From Pseudomonadota bacterium (lineage in GTDB: Bacteria > Desulfobacterota > Desulfovibrionia > Desulfovibrionales > Desulfovibrionaceae): a stretch of 64,000 nt of DNA. Location: the NCBI GenBank assembly GCA_023460395.1, contig JAEWQB010000017.1:85683-149682 (forward strand), in the 5' to 3' direction. The position numbers were made by a program, and so were the translations under genes. This document shows, piece by piece, positions 17,958 to 27,819 of this stretch. Every line of letters begins with the position of its first letter. The first letter of the stretch is position 1. The notes beneath the pieces were generated by a model. The model was not told the origin of the DNA. It searched no databases and worked only from the letters and a program-made list of their open reading frames with translations.

Positions 17958-19757
17958 ATGTTTAGACGAGTTTCCATCGCGGCGCGGATCTATCTCTTTT
18001 TGGGATTCGCTGCCCTGATCATGATCGCAATGGTTGGCGCGTTTTACGGCACGGCATACCAAATTTCTGCCGCAGGAACGGAAAAGGCAAATGAGTTCCT
18101 TCTGAGCGACCTCAAGTCCCGGCTTAAAGACGTCACCACCACCGCCACCCGTGGGCTGGCCTCTCAGGTCAAAGGGCTTTCCGAAGAAGAGCAACTGCGT
18201 ATTATCACCGAATTCGTGGAAACCTCACGGTTCGAGGCAGACAACTCCGGGTACTTTTATGTCTACAAAGGCACCGTATGCGTGGCGCATCCCGTGCAGA
18301 AAAGCCTCGTCGGGAAAGACCTGCGTGACTACACGGACGCCATGGGACAAAAATCCATTCGGCTGCTGTGGGACATAAGCCGGGCCGGGGGCGGATTCGT
18401 TAATTTCGTTTTCCCCAAACCGGGGCAGGGCGATGTGCCCAAGCTGGGCTACGCTGAATATGTGGACGGAACCCCGTTTTGGTTGGGTACCGGCGCATAT
18501 ATGGATGATGTCGCGGCGGCACGTAACCACATTGTGACCGCCATGGAAACCGCCACCAGCGAACGGGTTCGCATTCTCGCGCTGGCCATTCTGGCTGTGC
18601 TGCTGATTCTCTGCGCGCCTCTTGCCTACGGACTGGCTTCCTCCGTTGCCAAACCCCTTCGTAACGCCACTCGGTTTGCCACCGAAATTGCCGACGGCAA
18701 TCTCAATGTGGTCATCACCCCACAGGGACGCGACGAGGTGACCATTCTGGAACGCTCGTTCAACACCATGACAGAACGGCTGCGAAGCACACTCGACGCG
18801 GCACGTAGCGAGTCCGACCGGGCGCATGAAGAATCCCGCCGGGCCACCGCCGCCATGGAAAAAGCGCAGGCCGCCAGCGATGAAGCCAGCGCCAAAACCC
18901 AAAGCATGCTTACGGCAGCACAGACCCTGCAAGGCATCAGTTCCGCCCTGACCACCTCACTGGAAGGTCTTTCCGCCGTTATTGAGCAGTCGGACAGAGG
19001 AGCGGCGGATCAGGCCGCCCGAGTTTCGGAAACAGCCACCGCCATGGAAGAAATGAACGCCACCGTGCTGGAAGTAACCCGCAACGCGTCCACCGCTTCC
19101 TCCGTTTCCGCTGAAACCCGCGCCAAAGCCGAAGATGGCGCGAAGATTGTGGCCCAGTCCGTGACCAATGTGCAGGTTATGCACGAGCACTCTTTGGCAC
19201 TCAAAGACGATATGGCCTCACTGGGTGAGCATACCGAAGCCATTTCCCGCATTATGGGCGTTATTTCCGACATCGCGGACCAAACGAACCTGCTGGCGCT
19301 GAATGCCGCCATTGAAGCAGCCCGCGCGGGTGATGCGGGGCGCGGCTTCGCTGTGGTGGCGGATGAAGTCCGCAAACTGGCGGAAAAGACCATGGTATCT
19401 ACCTCTGACGTGGGAAGCGCCATTGCCACCATCCAGCAGAGCGCCCGTCGCAATATTGAACAGATGGACCGCACCGTTGGCTCTATCGGTGAAGTTACGG
19501 AACTCTCCATGCGTTCCGGCGATGCATTGCGGGAAATTGTACATATGGTGGACGAAACCGCCGATCAGGTCCGGGCCATTGCCACGGCGTCCGAGCAGCA
19601 GTCCGCAGCCAGCGAAGAGATTAACACCTCCATCGCCTCTATCAACACCATCGCCACGGAAACAGCCACAGCCATGCGCGGAGCCGCAGACTCCATCGCC
19701 GCTCTGACCAATCAGGCCCGTGAGTTAAACACGCTTATCGAGGCTCTACGCAAGTAG
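17958..19757 (+). CDS. Methyl-accepting chemotaxis protein with single Cache domain
   Basis: 599 residues. An N-terminal membrane anchor (IYLFLGFAALIMIAMVGAFY) is followed by a periplasmic sCache-type domain (about residues 35-190; DNSGYFYVYKGTVCVAHPVQKSLVGKDL, GYAEYVDGTPFWLGTGAYMDDV). A second membrane segment (ILALAILAVLLILCAPLAYGLA), a HAMP domain, and the cytoplasmic coiled-coil signalling domain with the DIADQTNLLALNAA tip come next. The Cache pattern resembles receptors for small organic acids, but the ligand is not known. GGGGGAGG precedes the start. Its signalling segment is almost identical in DNA to that of 19936-22395. A repeat-family hairpin follows. Confidence 0.95.
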   Translation: MFRRVSIAARIYLFLGFAALIMIAMVGAFYGTAYQISAAGTEKANEFLLSDLKSRLKDVTTTATRGLASQVKGLSEEEQLRIITEFVETSRFEADNSGYFYVYKGTVCVAHPVQKSLVGKDLRDYTDAMGQKSIRLLWDISRAGGGFVNFVFPKPGQGDVPKLGYAEYVDGTPFWLGTGAYMDDVAAARNHIVTAMETATSERVRILALAILAVLLILCAPLAYGLASSVAKPLRNATRFATEIADGNLNVVITPQGRDEVTILERSFNTMTERLRSTLDAARSESDRAHEESRRATAAMEKAQAASDEASAKTQSMLTAAQTLQGISSALTTSLEGLSAVIEQSDRGAADQAARVSETATAMEEMNATVLEVTRNASTASSVSAETRAKAEDGAKIVAQSVTNVQVMHEHSLALKDDMASLGEHTEAISRIMGVISDIADQTNLLALNAAIEAARAGDAGRGFAVVADEVRKLAEKTMVSTSDVGSAIATIQQSARRNIEQMDRTVGSIGEVTELSMRSGDALREIVHMVDETADQVRAIATASEQQSAASEEINTSIASINTIATETATAMRGAADSIAALTNQARELNTLIEALRK

Positions 19758-19783
19758 ATTCCACGGTCTGCGGATACGTCTTT

Positions 19784-19820
19784 ACGAGCGAGGCCCCTTT
19801 TTCAAAGAGGGGCCTCTCTC
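19784..19820. terminator. Terminator-like hairpin, dispersed repeat family copy 1
   Basis: acgag-c-gaggcccct pairs with aggggcctc-t-ctcgt around an inner ttttcaaag loop, between convergent chemoreceptor genes. Related hairpins occur at 27718-27743 and 51051-51090. Confidence 0.7.
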
Positions 19821-19935
19821 GTGTTCTCTCCGCCAAAACGTTTATAGGGCGTTCCCGCATAGCGAATCCCTCGGTCCCCACGGGCGCTCTTCGGGGGAAC
19901 TCCACCCCCTCCGGGCAACTAAGGGACGCTTTTCG

Positions 19936-22395
19936 CTACGCCTCGTCTTCCATGGAGTGAATAATACCCTTCAGATCCTGCGCCAAACGGGCGAGGTCCG
20001 CCACGGCGGAAGATGATTCCGCCATATTGGTTGCGGTCTGAGAGGCAATAACGCTAATTTCCTCAGCTGCCCGGCGAATCTCTTCGCTGGTGGCGGACTG
20101 CTCCTCGGAAGCCGCGGCAATAGCCCGCACATTGTCTCCCGTCTGCTCAATAATGGAAACAATCTCGTCCAGTGCGCTACCCGCCTCTCCCGCCAACTGC
20201 GTGGAGGTTTGCACGGCCTGAGCCGCGCCATCCATCTCCGCAATGTTATTCCTCGTCCCTTTCTGGATAGCGGTAACAACCACTTCCACCTCGCGGGTGG
20301 CAGTCATGGTTTTTTCCGCCAGCTTGCGTACTTCATCCGCCACCACGGCGAAGCCGCGCCCCGCATCACCCGCGCGGGCTGCTTCAATGGCGGCATTCAG
20401 CGCCAGCAGGTTCGTTTGGTCCGCAATGTCGGAAATAACGCCCATAACCCTGCCTATCCCCTCCGCCTGCACGCCCAACTGGCCCAAGGTGGTTTTCAGG
20501 GAATCCGTTTTGCCGCGCACGTCACCAATGGAATCCACCACACGGCGCACCACGTCACTGCCATGCTGCGCGGTGCGCACGGCGGCATCGGCCTTTTCCG
20601 TCGCGTTAGAGGCGGCTTGCGCCACATCGCGGGTGGCGGTGTCCATCTGCTCAATGGCGGAGGTAACGGCATCGGTCCGCCCCCGCTGCACATCCGACCC
20701 ACGGGACGATTCCGCCACCTGCACCGTAAGCTGTTGCGCGGCGGCGGAAAGCTGCCCGGAAACGACGCCAGCGTCTATGGCGGCACGGCTGATGGTTTCG
20801 TTCTTGCGGCGCATGGCTTCCTGCTGCCCGCGCAGTTCCGTCAGATCGACAAGCAACTCTATGCACCCGATAAGCTGTTCATCCAGATCATATAGCGGTG
20901 TGGCTACCACGCGGGCGATGCGCTTGCGCCCTGCCCCCGTGGTCATGGTCACCTCTTCGTCGATCATGCGTTCTTCGCGGATCACCCGCGCCGAATAGGT
21001 ATCCCGCGATTCACCGTAAATAAGCTCCGTCACCGTCATGCCCAGGCACGTGTCCGGTGCGCCTGCGCGGCCTATTTGATCCAGCATGGCGTGGTTAATA
21101 AAGGTCACCCGGTCCTGCGTGTCCACTGTCAGCGCGGCGATGGGAATCGCGGAAAGCACACTCTGCGCAAACCCCAGCCGTTCTTTGAGAGTTTCCACCA
21201 TGGTGCAGATATCTGCGGACAGTTCTCCCAGTTCGCCGCTCAGGCGGCATGACAGGTCGGAATGCAAATTCCCTTGTGCCACAGCACGGGCATACTGCTG
21301 CACGGCACGGAGCGGGCGGGTTATGGAATTGGAAACCAAAAGCGCGGCAGCCGCCACCATGGCAGCCACCCCCAAAACCACTAGCGCGATGAGGGAAATA
21401 ATGCGCGAAATAGGTGCTTGCACTTCGTCGTAGCGGATGTCGGCCACCAGTGCCCACGTCATATCTCCCACGCGGACAGGCGCGTAAGCCGACAGGGTGT
21501 CTTCACCGGAAAAGTCCCGCAAACGCCCGGTTCCCGTCTGACCATCCAGAGCCAAGCAGGCGGCTTCGGTTTTCACACCATTTTCCTCCACCGTCCCGGC
21601 AAAGGAAGCCGCTATGCTGCGCTGCTCCGCATCACGGAAGGAATCCGAACGCATGCGCATGTCCGGTCCCACCAGATAGGTTTCTCCGGTCTGCCCCATG
21701 CCTTCGCGTTCCTGCATGATGGCATTAAGCGCATTCACATCCAGCCGAAAGGCCACCACGCCCAGCAGCGTCTCCCCGCTTCGTATGGGTGCCGCCACGA
21801 ATTGAGCGGGAATGCCGTTATCCGGCGGGTAGGGCTGCATGTCTGAGATGACGGCACTATTCTGTTCCAGCGCGGCCCGCGCGGCGCTCCCCAGCGAAGA
21901 CACGAAGTCCGGTGCGCCAAGCCCCAAATCGGCGCCTTTGGCTGCCGTATAGCAAATTTCTCCTTCCGGCGTCAGGAAAAGGATATCCCGATATCCGTTC
22001 CGAACCTGAAAGGTGACTATGGGATCGTCATACCGGCGCAAAATAGCTTTGTATGAGTTTGGGGATTCCACTTCCCCATTTCCCAACCCGCGCACTTTAC
22101 CGCCCTTCACCCCTCCGGCAGCCATAAAAGAGCCGCGGGCCTTGGAAAACGCCTCGGAAAAATAGGGATTGTTCGCGAACACCTCTACAGCGCCTAACTG
22201 GAGGTTGAAAAAACGTTCCACCTGCAACGTTTTGATGCGCTGAACAGTGCCCAATTGAGCAAAACTTTTTTCCATCAGCGCGTTACTGGACAGATGAGCG
22301 GTCCACCAACCCACGCATAAGGCCGGAAGCACTCCCGCCAAAAGGAAAAGAAGAATAAGCTTGGGGCGCATGCGCATATTCGCAAAGATGTTCAT
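19936..22395 (-). CDS. Methyl-accepting chemotaxis protein with double Cache and PAS domains
   Basis: 819 residues. Membrane segment 1 (LILLFLLAGVLPALCVGWW) is followed by a large periplasmic dCache-type region (about residues 35-330; GYRDILFLTPEGEICYTAAKG, VAAPIRSGETLLGVVAFRLDVNALN). Membrane segment 2 (IISLIALVVLGVAAMVAAAALLV), HAMP, and a cytoplasmic PAS domain (FAQSVLSAIPIAALTVDTQDRVTFINHAML ... GCIELLVDLTELRGQQ) come next. The signalling domain has the DIADQTNLLALNAA tip. Having both periplasmic and cytoplasmic sensors suggests integration of external and internal (redox or energy) cues. The C-terminus ends MEDEA with no CheR-binding pentapeptide of the NWETF type. Convergent with the preceding receptor. 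Confidence 0.95.
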   Translation of the reverse strand: MNIFANMRMRPKLILLFLLAGVLPALCVGWWTAHLSSNALMEKSFAQLGTVQRIKTLQVERFFNLQLGAVEVFANNPYFSEAFSKARGSFMAAGGVKGGKVRGLGNGEVESPNSYKAILRRYDDPIVTFQVRNGYRDILFLTPEGEICYTAAKGADLGLGAPDFVSSLGSAARAALEQNSAVISDMQPYPPDNGIPAQFVAAPIRSGETLLGVVAFRLDVNALNAIMQEREGMGQTGETYLVGPDMRMRSDSFRDAEQRSIAASFAGTVEENGVKTEAACLALDGQTGTGRLRDFSGEDTLSAYAPVRVGDMTWALVADIRYDEVQAPISRIISLIALVVLGVAAMVAAAALLVSNSITRPLRAVQQYARAVAQGNLHSDLSCRLSGELGELSADICTMVETLKERLGFAQSVLSAIPIAALTVDTQDRVTFINHAMLDQIGRAGAPDTCLGMTVTELIYGESRDTYSARVIREERMIDEEVTMTTGAGRKRIARVVATPLYDLDEQLIGCIELLVDLTELRGQQEAMRRKNETISRAAIDAGVVSGQLSAAAQQLTVQVAESSRGSDVQRGRTDAVTSAIEQMDTATRDVAQAASNATEKADAAVRTAQHGSDVVRRVVDSIGDVRGKTDSLKTTLGQLGVQAEGIGRVMGVISDIADQTNLLALNAAIEAARAGDAGRGFAVVADEVRKLAEKTMTATREVEVVVTAIQKGTRNNIAEMDGAAQAVQTSTQLAGEAGSALDEIVSIIEQTGDNVRAIAAASEEQSATSEEIRRAAEEISVIASQTATNMAESSSAVADLARLAQDLKGIIHSMEDEA

Positions 22396-22718
22396 ATCAA
22401 GCTCTCTGATTCAACATTTTTGTAGTACATTTTGCAAATTTGATAAATAAGGGTACAGATATCCGAAAAAAAAATCTACACCCTAATGCATGAAGATTCG
22501 CGTCAGCCTCGAAGCCCTATGCAACACAACAACACGACATTATCTTTGCTGCAATCTCCACATGTTCCGCACAGAACTGCACGCTAGTCCGCACGTTGGT
22601 CTTCTATAATACAAATGTGTAATACAGCCCGCGCATACGCCAACTGGACAGCCCACGGGGAGAGAGGCTAGACTTGGAGGCACCATCCGGTCCGCCGGTA
22701 TCTCCAGAGAGGTAAGCA
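22396..22718. other. Divergent region between chemoreceptor and glycosyltransferase genes
   Basis: 323 bases with an AT-rich left part (22420-22490). It should contain the promoters of both flanking genes; I could not settle on specific -35/-10 boxes and see no gene. Confidence 0.5.
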
Positions 22719-24305
22719 TTGCAGTACTCTTCCGCATGGCAGCGGTATCCCGGCCGGATAGCCGCCACCGTCATTCTGGCTTCAACCATCGTCCGGCTGT
22801 GGTTTGTTGCCAGTGGTCAACTCGATCTTGTGCAGGACGAATCGCAATATTGGGACTGGAGTCGCAACCTCCAGATGTCCTACTACTCCAAAGGTCCACT
22901 CATTGCGTGGATCATTCATTTCTGGACAAGCATTTTCGGAGACACCGAACTGGGCGTGAGGATTGGCGCCATAGTGCATTCCCTGCTGGCTCAGAGCATT
23001 CTCTATGTCGGCGTGGCCCACATCATGCGCAAGCCTTCTGTGGGCATGTGGACGATTATCATCGCCAACACCACGCCATTATTCATGGCCTCCAGCATAT
23101 TGATGACTACCGACAGCCCGCTGCTGGTCTGTTGGAGCCTTGCCCTGTTCGCCCTGTACCGGGCGAGCGAGCGGGAAGACGCGGTTTTACCGTATGTAAC
23201 ACTCGCCGTCAGTGTCGCCGTGGGAATTCTGGCTAAGTATCTCATGGTGGCTATGGTAGGGGTGGCGCTGCTGTATATGGCGGGGCTGCATCGGCACAAC
23301 ATGCTTTCTCTGCGATTCACCCGCCGGACGCTTTTCGCGCTGGCACTGGGAACAGTGGCGGGCTTCACCCCTATCGTCCTGTGGAATATGCAGCATGATT
23401 GGGTTAGCTTTCGTCATGTGGGAGCGCTTGCCGGTTTTTCCTCCCAGCCGCAGCAGTTCTTCCGGCTGGACCGGTCGCTGGAATATCTTGGCGCGCAAAT
23501 AGGGCTTATCACGCCGTGGTGGTTTATCTTTATGCTCGCAGGGGCATGGCGGGCCATGGCGCTATGGCGGGGCAGCGCGGCGTATGCGCTACGCGCGGAT
23601 ATGACAGAGGTGAGGCAGTCCATGCTGCTGGCCTGTGGATTCTGGATGTTGTGGGGCGCATTCCTGCTCTGGAGTCTTCATTCCCGCATATACGCCAATT
23701 GGTCAGCCATGAGTTATGTGGCGGGCATTATTCTCGCGGCAACCGCCGTGGACAGAGGATCGCTCCTTCTGCGACGGGCAGCGGTGGCGGCTCCCAGACG
23801 GCGCTTTTCTTTCCGCGCCCTGTGCGTGGGGCTGGGAATTGTCACCTTTGTGCTAGTGCACGGGGCGACCTATCTCCCCTTGCCGGAACGGCTCAATCCG
23901 TCTGTGCGCCTCATGGGCTGGCATGATCTGGGACGCAAGCTCTCCCGGTTGCAGCAAACACTCCCCGATCCTGACCGGGTATTCTTTTTTTCCGCATCTT
24001 ACGATATGACGGCATCTCTGGCTTTTTACGCACCGGGCCAACCAATTGCCTACTGTGCCGACTTTGGTCGTCGGATGAGCCAATATGACCTGTGGCCCGG
24101 CCCGCAGGGCAAAACCGGCTGGGACGCCGTATACGTGGGCAAGGACGCACGCCCCGTACCACAACAATTGTACGAAATGTTTGCCTCGGTGGAATCGCAG
24201 GCGTACCGAACAGACCACCATGGCAGACCGGGCCGGACCTTTACCATAGCAGTGCTCAGGCATTTCAACGGCAACTGGCCACAGCGGGACTTCAGCCGCT
24301 TTTAG
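22719..24305 (+). CDS. GT39/ArnT-like membrane glycosyltransferase
   Basis: 528 residues with many hydrophobic segments. The acidic motif LVQDESQYWDW near residue 38 corresponds to the catalytic D-E motif in the first periplasmic loop of the GT-C fold (PMT/ArnT family). These enzymes move a sugar from a polyprenyl-phosphate carrier onto lipid A, protein or polysaccharide at the outer face of the inner membrane. NTTPLFMASSILMTTDSPLLVCWSLALFAL also matches the family. The acceptor is not deducible. The start is TTG 22719, chosen because GAGAGG lies seven bases upstream and no better ATG exists. The YkgJ-like gene follows 21 bases downstream. Confidence 0.88.
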   Translation: MQYSSAWQRYPGRIAATVILASTIVRLWFVASGQLDLVQDESQYWDWSRNLQMSYYSKGPLIAWIIHFWTSIFGDTELGVRIGAIVHSLLAQSILYVGVAHIMRKPSVGMWTIIIANTTPLFMASSILMTTDSPLLVCWSLALFALYRASEREDAVLPYVTLAVSVAVGILAKYLMVAMVGVALLYMAGLHRHNMLSLRFTRRTLFALALGTVAGFTPIVLWNMQHDWVSFRHVGALAGFSSQPQQFFRLDRSLEYLGAQIGLITPWWFIFMLAGAWRAMALWRGSAAYALRADMTEVRQSMLLACGFWMLWGAFLLWSLHSRIYANWSAMSYVAGIILAATAVDRGSLLLRRAAVAAPRRRFSFRALCVGLGIVTFVLVHGATYLPLPERLNPSVRLMGWHDLGRKLSRLQQTLPDPDRVFFFSASYDMTASLAFYAPGQPIAYCADFGRRMSQYDLWPGPQGKTGWDAVYVGKDARPVPQQLYEMFASVESQAYRTDHHGRPGRTFTIAVLRHFNGNWPQRDFSRF

Positions 24306-24326
24306 CCCGCAACGGAACACCGCAGA

Positions 24327-24881
24327 ATGAAAGCTCATACACCCCGGCACCAGCACAGCCCGGAAACCGATCCCAATGTTTGCGCACGGTGCGCGACGCA
24401 GGGCACCACCTGTTGCCACGTGGAACCGGGCAATGAGGAATTTTGCTTTCCGCTTTCGCAAAGCGAGTGGGAGCGCATTATGGAATACTGTCACGAAGAG
24501 GAAAGCGTTGCGGAAGAGCGCAACTCACTGCCCTTTCTGGATATCATGCGCCGCCTGTTCCCTTCGCGAAACCACAAAGCGGACCTGCTTTTCCCCAAAA
24601 ACGGCATGCACTTACGCCTTGCCTCTGACTCGAAGGGCTACTGTGCCTTTCTAACCCCTCAGGGATGTCGCCTCCCCCGCGAGGTACGACCGTGGTATTG
24701 CCTCCTCTTTCCCTTTTGGGTGCGGGGCGACACGCTTACCATGTTCACCGCCACAGGCTGCTTAGTCTGCCGGGAAACGCGGACAGTGGAGGAATCGCTG
24801 CTCTTGCTGGGCACCACGGAACACGAAGTGCGGCACATTTTCAATCAGCTCCGGCTCGCGTGGGGATTCGCCCCGGAATAA
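24327..24881 (+). CDS. YkgJ-like cysteine cluster protein
   Basis: 184 residues. Cys pattern: CARCATQGTTCC near residue 19, then CAFLTPQGCRLPREVRPWYCLLFPFW near residue 105 and CLVC near residue 147. This matches the zinc/iron-chelating YkgJ-type family, distinct in sequence from the copy at 11731-12402. No signal peptide; predicted cytoplasmic. It lies 21 bases after the GT39 gene, so probably cotranscribed. Metal and function are unknown. Confidence 0.8.
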   Translation: MKAHTPRHQHSPETDPNVCARCATQGTTCCHVEPGNEEFCFPLSQSEWERIMEYCHEEESVAEERNSLPFLDIMRRLFPSRNHKADLLFPKNGMHLRLASDSKGYCAFLTPQGCRLPREVRPWYCLLFPFWVRGDTLTMFTATGCLVCRETRTVEESLLLLGTTEHEVRHIFNQLRLAWGFAPE

Positions 24882-25081
24882 CGCACGCGAGACGCATCGC
24901 CCCCGTCACGCCCGGTCGGGCAGCGGCATCCCGGATTCGCGGACAGACTCCCCGGCCTCGGCACCGGTGCAAGTCTGTCCAGTTGCGTTCCGCGCCGCTA
25001 GGGACTACTAGGGGGCAACATATAACGCGCCAAGAATAGGGCGCGCAAACAAAAACAGGATTCTCCGCAAGAGAAAACCAT

Positions 25082-27508
25082 ATGAAGAAACTGCTCATAC
25101 TCAGCCTCATCACGCTGGCGCTACTGGTAGCACTGGGTGCGCTGGGCCTTTCCGGTCTGTACTGGTGGGCTTCCAAAGATTTACCGGGATTCACAAAAAT
25201 TGCGGACTATCGCCCCCCGCTGGTGACCACTGTCTACACCCGCGATGGTTCGGTGCTGGGATATTTTTACCGGGAAAAGCGCTTCCTTGTTCCGCTGGAC
25301 GGCATGGCCTCGCGCCTGCCCATGAGTTTTCTCGCCGCAGAAGATGACAGTTTCTACCGCCACGACGGTATAGACCTGAAGGCCATTGCGCGCGCTTTTG
25401 TGGTGAACATGCAGGCGGGCACCATCCGGCAGGGCGGTTCCACGATCACGCAGCAGATTATCAAACAACTTTTGCTCACCTCGGAACGCAAATACGAGCG
25501 GAAGATCAAAGAAGCCATTCTCGCGTACCGGCTGGAACGCTACCTGAGCAAAGACGAAATTCTCACCATCTATTTGAACCAGATATACCTCGGTGCCGGT
25601 GCATACGGTGTGGAAGCCGCCGCGCGCACGTACTTTGGTAAACACGCCAGCGAACTTTCCCTTGCCGAGTGTGCGCTTATGGCTGGGCTTACTCAGTCGC
25701 CTTCCAAATACAATCCCCTACGCCACCCGGATAACGCCAAAGCGCGGCAGGCATATGTGCTCAGGCGCATGTTTGAATTGCAGTGGATTACACAGGCTGA
25801 ATATGACGAAGCCGTGGCGGAAGAGCTGGTCTTCAAAAGCATGGAAGACCCCAGTTGGAAGCAAGGCGCATGGTACCTAGAAGAAGTTCGCCGCCGTCTC
25901 ATTGATTTCCTGAGCGAAGAAAATATGGACCGGCTGGGCATAACCCTGCCCCGCTACGGCGAAGACGCCGTATATGAGTCCGGCCTGCATGTGTATACCG
26001 CTGTGGACTTGCAACACCAGAGCGCGGCGGAAACTGCACTGCGTAAGGGGCTGGAAGATTCCTCCAAACGACGCGGCTGGGCCGGGCCGCTGCGCACACT
26101 GGCTGAAAACGAATATGCCGACTTCCTCCAGCAGGAAAGAGTCACCCCGGAAACGCTGGTCCACGGTGGATGGAGCAAAGTGCTTGTGACTGACGTCACT
26201 GCGGAAGGCGCGTCTGTACGCCTTGGAGACTATCAGGGCTACATTCCTGTGGCGACCATGCATTGGTGCCGCGAGCCTAATCCCGCGCTTGCCACAGATC
26301 AGGTTCCCTCCGTCAAAGATGCCCGCACCGTTGTCCGCAGCGGCGATGTGGTGTGGGCTTCCGTCAACGTGCCGGAGAAAAAACGGGATGCGTGGGCTCC
26401 CTCCGCACTCACGGGAAAAGACATCATCCCTCTCGCTCTGGAGCAATATCCCGCCGTGCAGGGAGCCATGGTTTCCATAGACCCGACCAACGGCGATGTG
26501 CTGGCGCTGGTGGGCGGCTACTCTTTTGCAGACAGCCAGTTCAACCGCGCCACGCAAGCCAAACGGCAACCCGGCTCCGCTTTTAAACCCATTGTGTATT
26601 CCACAGCCATGGACAACGGGTTCACCCCCGCTTCCATAGTGCTGGACGCCCCCATTGTGTACATGGATGACGCCACCGCCAAAGTGTGGCGCCCGGAAAA
26701 CTTTGAAGGCAAATTCTATGGTCCCACCCTGCTGCGCACCGCCTTGGTTAAATCGCGCAACCTATGTACCATTCGCGTAGCGCAGAAAGTGGGCATCCCC
26801 TCCATTGTGGAACGTGCCAAAGCCATGGGGCTGGAAGGTCCGTTCCCCAACAACCTCGCGGTCAGCCTTGGCGCTACTGCGGTCACGCCCATGAACCTTG
26901 TGGAAGCGTACACCACGTTCGCCAGAGGCGGCTCGTGGGTGAACCACCGCATGATCCGTTCCATACAGGACGCGTGGGGAGAAACCCTTGCGAACTTTGA
27001 ATCACAAAGCCACGAGGCCATGAGCCCGCAAACGGCATACATCATGGCCACCTTGCTCAAAGAAGTGGTTAGCGACGGCACGGGCTTCCGCCTGAGAGTG
27101 CTCAAGCGCCCCATCGGCGGAAAAACAGGCACGTCCAATGACGAACAGGACGCATGGTTCATGGCTATTACGCCATATCTCGTCACCGGAACCTATGTGG
27201 GCTTCGACCAGCTTACTCCCATGGGCAAATGGGAAACCGGTGCCCGCGCCGCATCCCCCATTGTGCGCGACTACCGACTTGCCGTGGAAGAAAACTACCC
27301 TATCACGGACTTCCCCATGCCTCCGGGCATTGTGCAAGTGCAGATTGACGCGAAAACAGGCCAGCTTGCCGGGCCTGATACCACGGAAAGCTACTTCCTG
27401 CCTTTCAAACAAGGCACCCAGCCTACCGTCATGTCCGGGTCTTCTTCCCGACGGGACCAGCAGGACGAAGCAAAAAGCGGAGAAGACCTGCTCAAGCAAA
27501 TGTTCTAG
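25082..27508 (+). CDS. Penicillin-binding protein 1A (bifunctional transglycosylase/transpeptidase)
   Basis: 808 residues, normal for class A PBPs. A short cytoplasmic tail and membrane anchor (LLILSLITLALLVALGALGLSGLYWW) precede the GT51 transglycosylase, with catalytic Glu87 in AAEDDSFYRHDGID and RQGGSTITQQ. An OB-like insert follows (about residues 320-440). The transpeptidase has Ser499-x2-Lys502 (PGSAFKP), SRN in LVKSRNLC, and Lys681 in KTGTS. It polymerises and cross-links peptidoglycan at the periplasmic face. The C-terminus is Ser/Gln-rich. A strong terminator follows. Confidence 0.96.
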   Translation: MKKLLILSLITLALLVALGALGLSGLYWWASKDLPGFTKIADYRPPLVTTVYTRDGSVLGYFYREKRFLVPLDGMASRLPMSFLAAEDDSFYRHDGIDLKAIARAFVVNMQAGTIRQGGSTITQQIIKQLLLTSERKYERKIKEAILAYRLERYLSKDEILTIYLNQIYLGAGAYGVEAAARTYFGKHASELSLAECALMAGLTQSPSKYNPLRHPDNAKARQAYVLRRMFELQWITQAEYDEAVAEELVFKSMEDPSWKQGAWYLEEVRRRLIDFLSEENMDRLGITLPRYGEDAVYESGLHVYTAVDLQHQSAAETALRKGLEDSSKRRGWAGPLRTLAENEYADFLQQERVTPETLVHGGWSKVLVTDVTAEGASVRLGDYQGYIPVATMHWCREPNPALATDQVPSVKDARTVVRSGDVVWASVNVPEKKRDAWAPSALTGKDIIPLALEQYPAVQGAMVSIDPTNGDVLALVGGYSFADSQFNRATQAKRQPGSAFKPIVYSTAMDNGFTPASIVLDAPIVYMDDATAKVWRPENFEGKFYGPTLLRTALVKSRNLCTIRVAQKVGIPSIVERAKAMGLEGPFPNNLAVSLGATAVTPMNLVEAYTTFARGGSWVNHRMIRSIQDAWGETLANFESQSHEAMSPQTAYIMATLLKEVVSDGTGFRLRVLKRPIGGKTGTSNDEQDAWFMAITPYLVTGTYVGFDQLTPMGKWETGARAASPIVRDYRLAVEENYPITDFPMPPGIVQVQIDAKTGQLAGPDTTESYFLPFKQGTQPTVMSGSSSRRDQQDEAKSGEDLLKQMF

Positions 27509-27548
27509 GCTGTTTTCCGGCAAAGGGAACATCCGCCTCTGATACCCT

Positions 27549-27589
27549 AAAAAACCACGGCCCGGTGTTACCGGAGCCGTGGTTTTTTT
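27549..27589 (+). terminator. Rho-independent terminator after PBP1A
   Basis: aaaaaaccacggc (27549-27561) pairs with gccgtggtttttt (27576-27588), with inner ccggt/accgg pairing and a seven-T tail. The A-run makes it usable in both directions. Confidence 0.93.
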
Positions 27590-27665
27590 ACGACGTACGC
27601 CTTTTGGCTGTTCCCGCACGCGGAGCAAATTTCCCGTTCCCGGCGCGCTCCACGAAGCACGGCGG

Positions 27666-27697
27666 TTTCCGCGCGGCGTGCGCACCCCGCGCGGAAA
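27666..27697. repeat. Perfect 11-bp inverted repeat
   Basis: tttccgcgcgg (27666-27676) and ccgcgcggaaa (27687-27697), loop of 10. No T-tract; it lies between two other hairpins in a convergent spacer. Confidence 0.6.
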
Positions 27698-27717
27698 GGT
27701 TGGGAGAAAAGCAGGAA

Positions 27718-27743
27718 AGGCCCCTTTTTTCAAAAAGGAGCCT
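27718..27743 (-). terminator. Terminator-like hairpin, dispersed repeat family copy 2
   Basis: aggccccttttttcaaaaaggagcct forms a stem with one mismatch and a minimal loop. On the minus strand it is followed by TTTCCTGCTTTTC, fitting termination of the DUF4139 gene 77 bases upstream. Confidence 0.65.
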
Positions 27744-27819
27744 CTCCGTATCTACGCAAATCAACCGACGCATGTCGTTATTTTCAGAACGGCATCAACG
27801 CCCAGAAAAGAATCCCGGT

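Larger units (their letters stand above)
27509..27819. other. Convergent spacer between PBP1A and DUF4139 genes
   Basis: 311 bases without a gene, occupied by three hairpins: the PBP1A terminator (27549-27589), a perfect 11-bp inverted repeat (27666-27697) and the dispersed-family hairpin (27718-27743). Confidence 0.7.
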
